Source: CAZIBG01 sp964536985
Lineage (GTDB): Bacteria; Patescibacteriota; Saccharimonadia; Saccharimonadales; AWTP1-31
Length of the DNA: 64,000 bases
Assembly: GCA_964536985.1 (NCBI GenBank)
Contig: CAZIBG010000001.1
Location: 62,001-126,000 of the forward strand
Reading direction: 5' to 3'
Shown here: piece by piece, positions 51,494-60,535 of the stretch
Numbering within the stretch: position 1 is the stretch's first letter
How the letters are laid out: each line of letters opens with the position of its first letter
Notes under the pieces: model-generated
What the model was told of the DNA's origin: nothing
Seen by the model: only the letters and a program-made list of their open reading frames with translations
The model's database searches: none
Translations under genes and position numbers: made by a program

Positions 51494-52019
51494 TAACGTG
51501 CTGCGCAATCGCGTTATGTACGTCCTCTGGCGACTGTGAGCCATCGATATCGTATACGGTTATGCCCTTAGCCTTGAAGTCACTGATTATAGGTAGCGTA
51601 ACGGCTCGGTATTCTTCGAACCGATTTCGTATTGCTTCTTCGGTATCGTCTTGTCGTCCACGCTGTTTAAGGCGCTCGAGAACCACATCTTCAGAAGCCG
51701 ACAAATGAATTACTGCCGTGATTTTAAATCGTTCCATCTGAACCTGATCAATTAGCCAGTCAGCCTGTTTGAGCGTACGAGGGAAACCATCCAGGATGAA
51801 TTCTTCCTGTAGGTTAATCAGGTCCAGTACTTTATCGATCATACGAATCATTTCGGCATCACTTAAAAGCTTGCCTTCGAGCATCTCATGGCGCCTTTTA
51901 CCAGTCACCAGAACACGTAAAATTTCTCCGGTAGAGATCCACGCGTAACCATTTTTATCCGCCAGTAAACGGCCCTGCATACTCTTGCCGGCACCTGCTA
52001 CACCCATCAATATAATCAT
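51486..52019 (-). CDS. adk: Adenylate kinase-like nucleoside monophosphate kinase (short)
   Basis: 177 aa. The P-loop is MGVAGAGKSMQG, differing from the usual GPPGAGKGTQ. The NMP-binding segment has STGEIL and DGFPRTLKQADWL. The LID is short and lacks zinc cysteines, with RQDDTEEAIRNRFEEY. It most likely balances AMP, ADP and ATP. The altered P-loop leaves another NMP specificity possible. It overlaps yqeY by 4 bp at the start and map at the end. Confidence 0.85.
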   Translation of the reverse strand: MIILMGVAGAGKSMQGRLLADKNGYAWISTGEILRVLVTGKRRHEMLEGKLLSDAEMIRMIDKVLDLINLQEEFILDGFPRTLKQADWLIDQVQMERFKITAVIHLSASEDVVLERLKQRGRQDDTEEAIRNRFEEYRAVTLPIISDFKAKGITVYDIDGSQSPEDVHNAIAQHVNV

Positions 52020-52468
52020 GCTAACCGCTCCTTAACGAGTCTAGCAATCACCGCTCCATCAGCGGCCCCGCCACTTGCTTGCTTAACGGCACCGATAAGT
52101 TGGCCCATTTGCTGTAATGTTGGAGTGCCCATTTTAGTAGCTTCCTCTTCAACAAGAGATCTAACGTCTTCCTCGCTTAGTTGCTGGGGGAGATATTGAT
52201 CGATCACCTTCTTTTCAGCTTCTTCGTGTTCAGCCTTTTCAATATTATTACCAGTGCGATACAGGTCGGCGCTTTCTTGGCGCTTCTTAGCTTCTTTCTG
52301 GAGCAAACTAATTACCTGTTCTTCTGGCAGTCCAGCTTCTCGATCACCACTGGCTACTTCGGCGTACAAGATTACGCTCTTTAGCCCACGTAAGGTTGTG
52401 ACAAGAGTCTTCTCGCCAGCCAGCATTGCGGTTTTAATGTCTTTTTCTAGTTGTTCTTTAATTGTCAT
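52016..52468 (-). CDS. yqeY: YqeY/GatB-domain protein
   Basis: 150 aa from ATG 52468, which has AGGA 5 nt upstream. The first ATG at 52474 lies inside that site. It is all helical with the GatB/YqeY C-terminal domain (LPQQLSEEDVRSLVEEE, MGQLIGAVKQASGGAADGAVIARLVKERL). This domain in GatB contacts tRNA; the free-standing protein's role is not established. Confidence 0.9.
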   Translation of the reverse strand: MTIKEQLEKDIKTAMLAGEKTLVTTLRGLKSVILYAEVASGDREAGLPEEQVISLLQKEAKKRQESADLYRTGNNIEKAEHEEAEKKVIDQYLPQQLSEEDVRSLVEEEATKMGTPTLQQMGQLIGAVKQASGGAADGAVIARLVKERLA

Positions 52469-52493
52469 ATTCATCCTAAGTTTACCAAAGAGA

Positions 52494-52520
52494 AAGACCC
52501 CTGCATAGCAGAGGCCTTTT
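52494..52520 (-). terminator. Terminator after rpsU
   Basis: On the minus strand AAAGGCCTCTGC pairs with GCAGGGGTCTTT (two G-U pairs) around TAT, followed by CTCTTT. It separates rpsU from yqeY. Confidence 0.75.
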
Positions 52521-52539
52521 GTAGTTCGAAGTACAAACC

Positions 52540-52755
52540 TTAGCGGATGCCAAGTTTGAGCTTTTTAACCTTGATAGCCTTGCGCTCGCGTCGAACGATA
52601 GCCTTGAGGCGTCGATCTCGCTTGCTAATTGGTTTTTCAAAGTATTGAGCCTGCTTAGCAATAGCTAACGCACCAGACTGCTGAACCTTGCGGTTGAAGC
52701 GGCGGAGCAGGTTCTCGAACGACTCTTTTGAATCTTTACGTGTTACTTGAATCAT
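52540..52755 (-). CDS. rpsU: 30S ribosomal protein S21
   Basis: 71 aa, strongly basic, S21 signature SFENLLRRFNRKVQQSGAL. It sits by the anti-Shine-Dalgarno end of 16S rRNA and helps initiation. Its own mRNA has no Shine-Dalgarno: TATAAT ends 8 nt before the ATG. Confidence 0.95.
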   Translation of the reverse strand: MIQVTRKDSKESFENLLRRFNRKVQQSGALAIAKQAQYFEKPISKRDRRLKAIVRRERKAIKVKKLKLGIR

Positions 52756-52763
52756 AAGTGTAA

Positions 52764-52792
52764 ATTATATGCTAACAGAGACAGTTTAGCAA
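52764..52792 (-). promoter_or_regulatory. rpsU promoter
   Basis: Minus strand: TTGCTA (-35, 52787-52792), a 17-bp spacer, TATAAT (-10, 52764-52769), 8 nt to the ATG. Confidence 0.75.
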
Positions 52793-52819
52793 CCCCTAAG
52801 GTGCTAGACCAATCAATGC

Positions 52820-53131
52820 CTATGCGTTGGAAGCCGGATTAGATTTCTTTTGGTTCAGTCGCTGTGATTTCAAGACAATACTTTGGAGCTCTTTGAAGAT
52901 AGCAAAGTGCTTATTAGTGTGGTAAATCTTGGTATTCCCTTGCTTCTCAGATATTAAGAATCCGATCTTCTCGAGTCGCTTTAGCTCTCTTTGGATGTTA
53001 CCAGCGTCTTCTTTTATCAGCTTAGCGAGGCCACGGACATGTGTTTTAAAGTCGGGGTATTTTGCATATACCACGATAATTTTTCGACGAACTCGGGATG
53101 TAATAAAAACGTCTAACATAAGCCTCTTCAT
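52820..53131 (-). CDS. Winged-helix DNA-binding protein (ArsR/MarR-like)
   Basis: 103 aa. A single winged helix covers about residues 15-80: VRRKIIVVYAKYPDFKTHVRGLAKLIKEDAGNIQRELKRLEKIGFL is the helix-turn-helix, and SEKQGNTKIYH the wing. It has no ligand domain and no metal cysteines. It ends in a basic tail. AAGAGG lies within the first codons and favours a start at ATG 53119 over 53131. It is divergent from priA. The target is unknown. Confidence 0.75.
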   Translation of the reverse strand: MKRLMLDVFITSRVRRKIIVVYAKYPDFKTHVRGLAKLIKEDAGNIQRELKRLEKIGFLISEKQGNTKIYHTNKHFAIFKELQSIVLKSQRLNQKKSNPASNA

Positions 53132-53231
53132 TGTTATTCAAACAACGTGTACTTAAAAGTATAGCCACATTGTAAGCATAATTCAACCCCACTATACGGT
53201 TACAGATAGTGCTCCGTACGCTATATGCAGA

Positions 53232-53237
53232 TATACT
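53232..53237 (+). promoter_or_regulatory. -10 box of priA
   Basis: TATACT ends 6 nt before the priA ATG at 53244. There is no Shine-Dalgarno; the start is leaderless. Confidence 0.65.
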
Positions 53238-53243
53238 GATCCT

Positions 53244-55190
53244 ATGCACTATCTGGAGGTATTGATAAGTAGCAGTAGCTATCATGGGTCCGAAACATTG
53301 ACCTACAGTTATGACACACCCCTGGATCCTGGCAGTATTGTTCTTGTGCCAATGCGAGCCAAGAGAGTAACAGCCGTAGTGATAGGCTCTGTCCCTCGGC
53401 CAAAGTTCACAACCAAGCCGATCATAGGATTACAGGTTGAGCGACCGTCACCAGATCAGATTCTTAAGCTTATGAAGTGGATGGGCTCATACTATCCTGC
53501 CCCGAGTGGGACAATTATCTCCCAGTTCCTTCCCAATAACCTGCTCTTATCTGGAGCACTTGGAAAGCCCAAGGAAAATCCCGCGGGAAATCCCAATCCC
53601 CTGCCGCTGCCGCAGCTCACCAAAGACCAACTGGCAGCCCTGCAACAGATTGAACAAAGTAATGAACGAACCGCGCTACTACACGGGGATACAGGCACAG
53701 GTAAAACCCGTGTCTACATCGAAATGGCCAAAAAGTGCCTAGATGACGGCAGAAGTGTTGTTATTCTAACACCTGAAATAGGATTAACTTCACAACTTGC
53801 CGGCAGCCTGCAGAGGCATCTGAGCGCGCCAGTCCTGGTAGCTCATTCGGGCTTAACAGGACAACAGCGAAGAACGTTATGGCTCCAAGCACTGTTTGCG
53901 GATCAGCCGCTCGTGATAGTTGGCCCCCGTTCTGCGCTTTTTACGCCACTTCAGAATATTGGGTTGGTTATTGTCGATGAAGCCCACGATAACGCATACA
54001 AGCAAGATCAGTCACCCCGATATCATGCACTCAGAGTGGCAGCAAAGCTGGTCGATCTTCATAGTGCAAAGCTTGTCTTCGGGACGGCAACACCACTCAT
54101 TACCGAGTACTACTACGCACTAGCCAAGAAAATACCTATTGTACGTTTAACCGAACTAGCGACCAAGACAACAACCCCACCTAAAATTACCCTTGTTAAT
54201 GCTCGTGACAGAAGTCTATATACACGTAGTCCACACCTCTCTAACCCAATGATAGAGGCTGTAGCCCTGTCCCTAGAGAAAGGTGAACAGTCGCTAGTAT
54301 TCCTTAACCGTCGCGGAACAGCTAGGTTAGTAATGTGTCAAAACTGCGATTGGCATGCGCTCTGTCCAAATTGTAATGTCCCCCTAACCTATCATGGGGA
54401 TACGCATTCCATGCGATGCCACACCTGTGGCTACAAAAGTCCAGCCGTTACCGTTTGTCCTGTTTGTGCCAGCTCAGACGTAATCTTTAAGAGTATTGGG
54501 ACAAAGGCTATTGCCAGTGCACTACAATCGCTATTCCCAAGTGCATCAGTGCAGCGCTTTGATACGGACAATATCAAGGAGGAACGTTTCGAGAAGCAAT
54601 ATGAGGCAGTCCGTGAAGGCCAAGTGGATATATTGGTAGGAACGCAGATGCTGGTAAAGGGACTTGATCTGCCCAAGTTGGGAATGGTAGGTGTTGTTGC
54701 GGCGGATAGCAGCTTATACTTTCCGGACTTTACCGCCGAAGAGCAGACCTACCAACTACTGACCCAAGTTATTGGAAGAGTTGGACGTGGCCATACCGAA
54801 GACAGCACAGTAGTAATCCAGACCTACGACCCTGAGGGACGTGCACTTACAACGGCAGTGTCGAAGGATTGGACAGAATTCTACGATTCACAGATTGCTG
54901 AACGACAGGCGCATAAATTCCCACCGTTCTACTACGTTCTCAAAGTGTACTGTTCCCGGAAGAGCCAATCTTCTGCCATAAAAACATCGGAATCACTCCG
55001 AAGCACTCTTCGAAACTCCGGACTTCCCATCGAGGTTAGCGATCCTAGTCCCCGCTTTATTGAGCAATCTGGGGGTGATTATAATTGGCAACTTATCATT
55101 CGTGCCAAGAATCGATCAGCGCTTATATCCGCCATTGATCTACTACCCGCCAATTGGCACTACGATATCGACCCCTTAAATCTCCTGTGA
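53244..55190 (+). CDS. priA: Primosomal protein N' (PriA helicase)
   Basis: 648 aa. An N-terminal 3'-DNA-binding domain (about 1-110) precedes the helicase core. Walker A is GDTGTGKTRVY, the DEAH box IVDEAHDNAYKQ, and motif VI QVIGRVGRG. A zinc region with several CxxC pairs (CQNC, CPNC, CHTC, CPVC) lies in between. PriA restarts collapsed replication forks. It is followed 32 bp later by def. Confidence 0.93.
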   Translation: MHYLEVLISSSSYHGSETLTYSYDTPLDPGSIVLVPMRAKRVTAVVIGSVPRPKFTTKPIIGLQVERPSPDQILKLMKWMGSYYPAPSGTIISQFLPNNLLLSGALGKPKENPAGNPNPLPLPQLTKDQLAALQQIEQSNERTALLHGDTGTGKTRVYIEMAKKCLDDGRSVVILTPEIGLTSQLAGSLQRHLSAPVLVAHSGLTGQQRRTLWLQALFADQPLVIVGPRSALFTPLQNIGLVIVDEAHDNAYKQDQSPRYHALRVAAKLVDLHSAKLVFGTATPLITEYYYALAKKIPIVRLTELATKTTTPPKITLVNARDRSLYTRSPHLSNPMIEAVALSLEKGEQSLVFLNRRGTARLVMCQNCDWHALCPNCNVPLTYHGDTHSMRCHTCGYKSPAVTVCPVCASSDVIFKSIGTKAIASALQSLFPSASVQRFDTDNIKEERFEKQYEAVREGQVDILVGTQMLVKGLDLPKLGMVGVVAADSSLYFPDFTAEEQTYQLLTQVIGRVGRGHTEDSTVVIQTYDPEGRALTTAVSKDWTEFYDSQIAERQAHKFPPFYYVLKVYCSRKSQSSAIKTSESLRSTLRNSGLPIEVSDPSPRFIEQSGGDYNWQLIIRAKNRSALISAIDLLPANWHYDIDPLNLL

Positions 55191-55208
55191 TATCACTTCT
55201 GGTTTTGG

Positions 55209-55214
55209 TATAAT
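55209..55214 (+). promoter_or_regulatory. Extended -10 of def-fmt
   Basis: TGGTATAAT (extended -10) ends 8 nt before the def ATG at 55223. It fixes the start: an in-frame TTG at 55214 would lie inside the -10. Confidence 0.7.
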
Positions 55215-55222
55215 TGCTGGTA

Positions 55223-55804
55223 ATGTCCGCAACTAAAGACTCTATAATCACCCTGCCCCATCCGGATTTACGTAAACGATCCAAGAAAGTCGGCCTCATA
55301 ACTGACGAGGTTACAGACCTTATCGCTAATATGGAGTCTGCTGTCATTGACTGGGATAATAGCCGTGACCATGAGGTCACAGTAGCTCTAGCCGCCGTTC
55401 AGATTGACCAGCTGTACCGAGTAGTGATTGTCAGGGAAGATTTTGATCATAAGACAGAGGCAACCTATACCGCGCTCATAAATCCAGAGATTGTTAAGTA
55501 CGAGGGCGACATCACCTTTGACTACGAAGGCTGCTTGAGTATCCGATCTGTCTATGGCTATGTTCCCCGTCACGATAAAGTTCGCATCAAAGCACTAAAT
55601 ACCGAAGGCAAAGCAGTTCGCTTCTCTGCTACCGGCTTCTTAGCAAGGGTTCTCCAGCATGAAGTAGACCATACCAATGGCAAATTATTCGTTGACCACA
55701 TCAAGGACGATCCCGAGGCTTTCTTCATCCTCACTGATAAGGGCAAGCTTGAACCGCTAGATTACAAAAAAGAGATTAAAGACAGTAAAATCCTATGGCA
55801 ATAA
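55223..55804 (+). CDS. def: Peptide deformylase
   Basis: 193 aa. Motif 2 is EGCLS with metal ligand Cys104, and motif 3 is HEVDH (His146, Glu147, His150). Motif 1, normally GxGxAAxQ, reads TVALAAVQ (to Gln60), so both glycines are replaced while Ala-Ala-x-Gln is kept. The enzyme strips the formyl group from new proteins. The gene overlaps fmt by 10 bp, pairing the two halves of the formyl cycle. Confidence 0.92.
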   Translation: MSATKDSIITLPHPDLRKRSKKVGLITDEVTDLIANMESAVIDWDNSRDHEVTVALAAVQIDQLYRVVIVREDFDHKTEATYTALINPEIVKYEGDITFDYEGCLSIRSVYGYVPRHDKVRIKALNTEGKAVRFSATGFLARVLQHEVDHTNGKLFVDHIKDDPEAFFILTDKGKLEPLDYKKEIKDSKILWQ

Positions 55805-56715
55805 ACCAGCAAGTCCCGCCACTTGTCTTCTTTGGCACTGGTCCCGTTGCAGCTAAAAGCTTGCGTCTACTCGCGAAAAAATTTGCTATAGAATCAATTA
55901 TCACTAAGCCTAAACCAGTACACCACCGTGGTTCCGCCCCTGTGCTAGATGTCGCCAGTGAGCTGGGAATCACAGCCCTAACTGTCGGGAATAAAGACGA
56001 GCTCGATGAACTCTTTAAAACCAAACCTGTTAAAAGCCGCGTGGCTATCCTGATTGACTTTGGTATTATCGTATCTCAGGCCGTAATCGACTACTTTCCA
56101 CTGGGGATCATTAACAGTCACTTTTCTGTCTTACCAGATCTTAGGGGTGCAGACCCAATTACCTTTGCTATTCTGTCGGGACAAGAAAAAACTGGCGTCA
56201 GCTTGATGAAAGTCGTGAAAGCGATGGATGAAGGCCCGCTTGTTGGCTATGGCGAATATATACTACCCGAAGATATAACCGGACCAGAACTGACTGACAT
56301 ACTGATAGACCTAAGTGACACGCTACTGGAACACGAAGTGCCTCGTATTGTAAGTGAGCAATCACAAGAGGCGCCTCAATCCGTGACCAAACGAGATATA
56401 ACCTACTCACGGAGACTAACCAAAGAAGATGGCCGACTCATCTGGAGTAAGCCTGTCGCAGTGCTGGAGCGTGAAGTCCGAGCATTCCAAGGCTGGCCAG
56501 GCAGTTACACGACGATTGCCAACGATATAGACATAACTATAACCGCAGCCGCTATTTCAACCGAGAAAGGACCTCCAGGCTCTGTAAGTTTTGATAAGCA
56601 ACGATTAGTTATATACGCATCAGATGGTGCGTTAGTTATAGAGAAGTTAAAACCTTCAGGCAAGAACGAAATGACCGTACAATCTTTTCTCTCTGGTTAT
56701 AGCGCGAAGTTATAA
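55795..56715 (+). CDS. fmt: Methionyl-tRNA formyltransferase
   Basis: 306 aa. The N-terminal formyltransferase domain carries the Asn-x-His motif as NSHFSVLPDLRGADPI (normally NxHxSLLPxxRGxxP), and the Asp in KAMDEGPL follows. A C-terminal OB-like domain covers about 205-300. It formylates Met-tRNA for initiation. The substitution of W/RRG by LRG and the extra Asp are small variations. Confidence 0.93.
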   Translation: MAINQQVPPLVFFGTGPVAAKSLRLLAKKFAIESIITKPKPVHHRGSAPVLDVASELGITALTVGNKDELDELFKTKPVKSRVAILIDFGIIVSQAVIDYFPLGIINSHFSVLPDLRGADPITFAILSGQEKTGVSLMKVVKAMDEGPLVGYGEYILPEDITGPELTDILIDLSDTLLEHEVPRIVSEQSQEAPQSVTKRDITYSRRLTKEDGRLIWSKPVAVLEREVRAFQGWPGSYTTIANDIDITITAAAISTEKGPPGSVSFDKQRLVIYASDGALVIEKLKPSGKNEMTVQSFLSGYSAKL

Positions 56716-56725
56716 CTGACTCAAC

Positions 56726-57217
56726 TTAGGATGCTGGCGGATATTGCGTAGGAGGTGCTTGGAATTGCTGAGGAGAGAAGCCTGATCCATCTGTAGCTGG
56801 TTGTGGCTGCTGTGACTGCTGAGGCTGAGCTACGGGCTGTTGAAATTGCGGTTGCGGTTGTTGAGGCTGAACGGGAGCTTGTACTGGCGGTGGCGACATC
56901 ACTTGTTGTTGGCTTGCAGCAATTATCTGTGGTGCAGCTACCTTGATTTCTGCCTTTAAGGCTTCCAGCTCTTCTGCAACTACTTGTTTGTAATTTGGGA
57001 AGTTAGACTCCAGCCATTTCAATGCACCCGCTTCATCATTTCGATCTATGAATGCTTCGAATTCGTCGAGTTGCTCATTTGTCATACGCTGTGCAAGCTT
57101 CATACCAACCCTCATCTCTAGGGTTTCGTAAATGTGATTAAGCATTCGATTTTTCTCAGTTGCTGCAAGTGTGCCGAGACCGAGTTCGATTAGCAGGTTG
57201 TCGTCTAACTTAAACAT
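56726..57217 (-). CDS. DUF5663-like protein with Pro/Gln-rich tail
   Basis: 163 aa. The first 95 residues are helical (LDDNLLIELGLGTLAATEKNRML, RMTNEQLDEFEAFIDRND, WLESNFPNY). They look like DUF5663, a domain of unknown function frequent in small-genome bacteria. The rest (about 105-163) is a disordered Pro/Gln-rich tail. There is no membrane segment. AAGGAAT precedes the ATG. It follows the 489-aa gene by 35 bp. Confidence 0.6.
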   Translation of the reverse strand: MFKLDDNLLIELGLGTLAATEKNRMLNHIYETLEMRVGMKLAQRMTNEQLDEFEAFIDRNDEAGALKWLESNFPNYKQVVAEELEALKAEIKVAAPQIIAASQQQVMSPPPVQAPVQPQQPQPQFQQPVAQPQQSQQPQPATDGSGFSPQQFQAPPTQYPPAS

Positions 57218-57252
57218 ATTATTCCTTCTTTATCTGTAGATATTTTACCAGA

Positions 57253-58722
57253 CTAACGGTTGGTAAGTATATAGAAGATCACAAACATAATAACTCCGAC
57301 AACCGCACCCCACGCTCCACTGGTAGCAGCTTGTCGGTAATCGTTACCCTGTGAAGTCTTCTTTTCTGGAGATACATTGGATTTGCTGTTTTGAGGCTGC
57401 GAATAACTATTTTGTACAGACTGACCACTGTAAGAACCGCCATCCGCGCCCATACTCTGGCCCGTTACTCGACCTTGACCCTGATCATCCTTTACTTCAT
57501 GTCGGCGCTCAAAGGCAAATTCCGAGCCAATTGAACTTCCTGCTTCTACGGTCTCAGCTACCTTCTGCATGAAGACTTCCTGGGCTTCAGGTTTCTGTGG
57601 AGCTTCAAACCGCTGATTGATAATTGCGGATTCTTGGCGACGATTATCGATAAATACTGGTTTTTGTTCAATAATTTTTGGCTTCTCAACATTAGTAACC
57701 GTATTTAATGTTGCTCTTTCAACATCATTAGTGATTTCCCGACGCTGTACCTCTTGAACCACCGGCCGTCTGTTCTCGGCGGCAACCACAGGAGGAGCTT
57801 CAATACGTTGTTTATTTATCTTCGTTTCTTGTGGAGGAACTGCAATTTTCTGTCGAACCTCGTCCAGTTCCTTGTCCACCCGCTTGAATTCTTTGCCTGT
57901 TGCGGCCATGTTTTTATTATCACGTCGGCGAGCTAAAGCATAGTTGAGTAAATGGAGGCCAGTATTTGCATTGGAATAATTGTGGGTTGTCTCGTGTACC
58001 ACTGGCGCAGTCTCATGTTGAACCGTAGCCACCTGAGGAGTCATGGATTCCACTTGACGACGCAAGATCGTTTGAATGCTCTCGGGCTCATCAACTACTG
58101 GGCTAACAATGGCTTCAGGTACTTGAGGACGCTCTGTTCCCTCGGGCCGGGCTGCATACGTCTCAAGCGGCGCCAATGTCTCGGGCAACTCAATTGGCTC
58201 GGAAGGAAGGTCTTCTGGGGACTGTTCCTGGCTTGCTGGGGCAACTTTGTCGTCAGCCTCAAAGGCCTTAGTGGCAAGTAGATCCAGGTCAGCTTCAATA
58301 GCTGGAACGGGCTGAACTTCTCCATCTACAGGCTGCCTAACTTCGGATTCGACCACTGGAACAAGCCACGGATTCGGTAGTTCTTCTGACGCAGGCTTCT
58401 CGTTTGTTGAGCCGCCCGCCTCATTAACGTCTTGCTTTTCGACATTAAGCATAAGCCGCTTAAAGGAAGGCTTGATGTTCCTGTACCACTTATATCGCTT
58501 CAAGGTGCTGTTTTCGCCGTCATCGTCTTCCTCATCTTCGTCATCCGTCTCGGATGTAGACTCGATGCTCCGCTCTTCGGGCTTACTAGCTTCACTGAAT
58601 AATCGCGACCAGTACTTCTCACTACCCTTCCATCGGTTTACCCGACGAGGCGTCTCGTTAGCATCCACTTCAGCATCAGTATCTTCTGGCTGTTCGCTAT
58701 CAAACCGAGGACGCTCCTCCAT
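57253..58722 (-). CDS. Large disordered protein with C-terminal membrane anchor
   Basis: 489 aa. It is acidic and low in complexity through most of its length (SESTSETDDEDEEDDDGE near residue 60; Glu/Pro/Val-rich stretches at 105-215). One probable helical, charged segment lies at about 255-300 (YALARRRDNKNMAATGKEFKRVDKELDEVRQKI). A Ser/Gly/Gln-rich part leads to one membrane segment at the extreme C-terminus (about 468-487) and a two-residue Asn-Arg end: a tail-anchored layout with the body in the cytoplasm. No family recognised. AAGGAG precedes the ATG, 9 bp after infB. Confidence 0.65.
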   Translation of the reverse strand: MEERPRFDSEQPEDTDAEVDANETPRRVNRWKGSEKYWSRLFSEASKPEERSIESTSETDDEDEEDDDGENSTLKRYKWYRNIKPSFKRLMLNVEKQDVNEAGGSTNEKPASEELPNPWLVPVVESEVRQPVDGEVQPVPAIEADLDLLATKAFEADDKVAPASQEQSPEDLPSEPIELPETLAPLETYAARPEGTERPQVPEAIVSPVVDEPESIQTILRRQVESMTPQVATVQHETAPVVHETTHNYSNANTGLHLLNYALARRRDNKNMAATGKEFKRVDKELDEVRQKIAVPPQETKINKQRIEAPPVVAAENRRPVVQEVQRREITNDVERATLNTVTNVEKPKIIEQKPVFIDNRRQESAIINQRFEAPQKPEAQEVFMQKVAETVEAGSSIGSEFAFERRHEVKDDQGQGRVTGQSMGADGGSYSGQSVQNSYSQPQNSKSNVSPEKKTSQGNDYRQAATSGAWGAVVGVIMFVIFYILTNR

Positions 58723-58731
58723 GTAGTCTCC

Positions 58732-60495
58732 TTAAAGTTGCCTACTTACAGTTTCTCTGCTGAAAAGTTTAATCAGATCACCCTCTACAACCTCAAGTTT
58801 GCTGCTGGTTGCAATATTCATACCACACATTTCGCCCTCAAAAACTTCTTTCGTATCTTGTGGGCCACGCTTCAAGTTTGTGATTTCTACCTCGGCAAGC
58901 TCTTCTTTGCCACGCATCACTCGTGCTAACGCTGGAACAGTTAGTTTACCGCTTGTAACTTCACCACCGCAGATTACCTCTGACTTAGTGGTCTTAAAAA
59001 CTGCCTTAACATTAAGGACGCCAAGCTCTTTCTCTACAATTTCTGGGGCCAATAGCTTAGTGAGCTCAATCTTTACGTCATCGATAAGTTCATAGATAAC
59101 AGAGTACAACCTAATGCTTAGCTTATCTCGGCTGGCAAGTCGCTTAATACTAGGTGGTATCTGCGTATTGAAGCCATAGATAATAGCACCACTAGAGTTA
59201 GCGATATGTAAATCATTCTCGTTAACACTTCCGATTCCACTGCTCACAACGCGAACAATGACTTCTTCGTTATCAAGGGACTTAATACTATCAATAACAG
59301 AGGTCAATGAGCCCTGCACGTCGGCCTTAATAATTACTGGCAACTCAGTAACCTGGTTAGTTCGGTTTATCAGTCGTATGAGTTCGCCGCTTCCGATATC
59401 CTGACGACTGCCATCTTGCTTCTTATGTTGTAAGTTTGCCGTTGCTAGCGATCGGGCAGTCTTCTCGTTTGAAGCAACTTGGAAGCTATCTCCGAACTGT
59501 GGAAGTTCTTTAAAGCCAGTAATGAGCACGGGCGTAGAAGGCGTCGCCACTTTGAGTGGCTTCTTTAGGGTTGTCTCCAGATTACGCACCTTTGCATAAG
59601 TACTACCTGCCACTATGAAGTCACCTGGTTTCAGTGTACCTTCGTCTACGAGGCAGATTGCGACTGGACCGCGGCCAGTTTCTAAATGAGCCTCAATAAC
59701 AAGGCCAGTAGCTGGTGTATTTACTTCGGCCTTAAGTTCTTCGACGTCAGCCACGAGGAAAACCATGTCGAGTAGTTGGGGTATACCCTGTTTAGTCTTG
59801 GCAGAAACTTCTACTACAACAGTGTCACCGCCCCATTCCTCAACCAAAACATCTTGTTCGGCGAGTTGTTGTTTGAGTTGTGGAACATTGGCGCCCTCTT
59901 TATCAATCTTGTTAACAGCTACAATGATTTTAACGCCAGCTTTTCGAGCAAAGCGAATTGCTTCAATTGTCTGTGGCTTAACGCCGTCATCTGCAGCCAC
60001 TACAATAATCACTACATCGGTCAGCAATGCGCCGTGCTCTCTAAGGGCCGCAAAAGCTTCGTGACCAGGTGTATCCAGAAAAGTAACATCTCGTCCATTA
60101 TGATTAACCTGATACGCCGAGATGTGCTGCGTAATGCCACCGGCCTCACCTTTAGCTATATCTGCGTTACGAATTGCGTCGAGCAAGCTAGTCTTACCGT
60201 GGTCGACGTGACCCATAACAGCAATCACCGGTGGCCGTGGCTCACCGGTTTGATTGCTCTTACGATTTTCACGAGTATCGATGGTTGGAGCTTCTACCTT
60301 CTTGGTTAGCTCGATGTCGAGTCCTAGCTCCCCAACGATGATCTGAGCAGTATCGAAATCAATACGCTCATTCACCGTTGCCATAATACCGTTCTTCATC
60401 AGCTCACCAATCAGCTTTGTAACTGGAAGTAAAAGCTTCTCTGCCAGAACGCCAACGGTAACTTGTTCTTCAATTTCGATGGTCCGCTCTGCCAT
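58732..60495 (-). CDS. infB: Translation initiation factor IF-2 (compact)
   Basis: 587 aa. The G domain has GHVDHGKTSLLD, DTPGHEAF and NKIDKEG, and domains II-IV follow. The long N-terminal region of E. coli IF-2 is mostly absent; only one short IF2-N-like domain (about 1-60) remains. It places formyl-Met-tRNA on the 30S subunit. AAGGGAAG precedes the ATG. Confidence 0.96.
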   Translation of the reverse strand: MAERTIEIEEQVTVGVLAEKLLLPVTKLIGELMKNGIMATVNERIDFDTAQIIVGELGLDIELTKKVEAPTIDTRENRKSNQTGEPRPPVIAVMGHVDHGKTSLLDAIRNADIAKGEAGGITQHISAYQVNHNGRDVTFLDTPGHEAFAALREHGALLTDVVIIVVAADDGVKPQTIEAIRFARKAGVKIIVAVNKIDKEGANVPQLKQQLAEQDVLVEEWGGDTVVVEVSAKTKQGIPQLLDMVFLVADVEELKAEVNTPATGLVIEAHLETGRGPVAICLVDEGTLKPGDFIVAGSTYAKVRNLETTLKKPLKVATPSTPVLITGFKELPQFGDSFQVASNEKTARSLATANLQHKKQDGSRQDIGSGELIRLINRTNQVTELPVIIKADVQGSLTSVIDSIKSLDNEEVIVRVVSSGIGSVNENDLHIANSSGAIIYGFNTQIPPSIKRLASRDKLSIRLYSVIYELIDDVKIELTKLLAPEIVEKELGVLNVKAVFKTTKSEVICGGEVTSGKLTVPALARVMRGKEELAEVEITNLKRGPQDTKEVFEGEMCGMNIATSSKLEVVEGDLIKLFSRETVSRQL

Positions 60496-60535
60496 TGCTT
60501 CCCTTTCTACAGTCTTGCTGTGGTTTTCCTGATTA

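Noticed and set aside
50741..51544. Longer N-terminus for methionine aminopeptidase
   Set aside because: The extra 17 codons lie within adk in another frame. The ATG at 51493 overlapping the adk stop gives the family's normal start.
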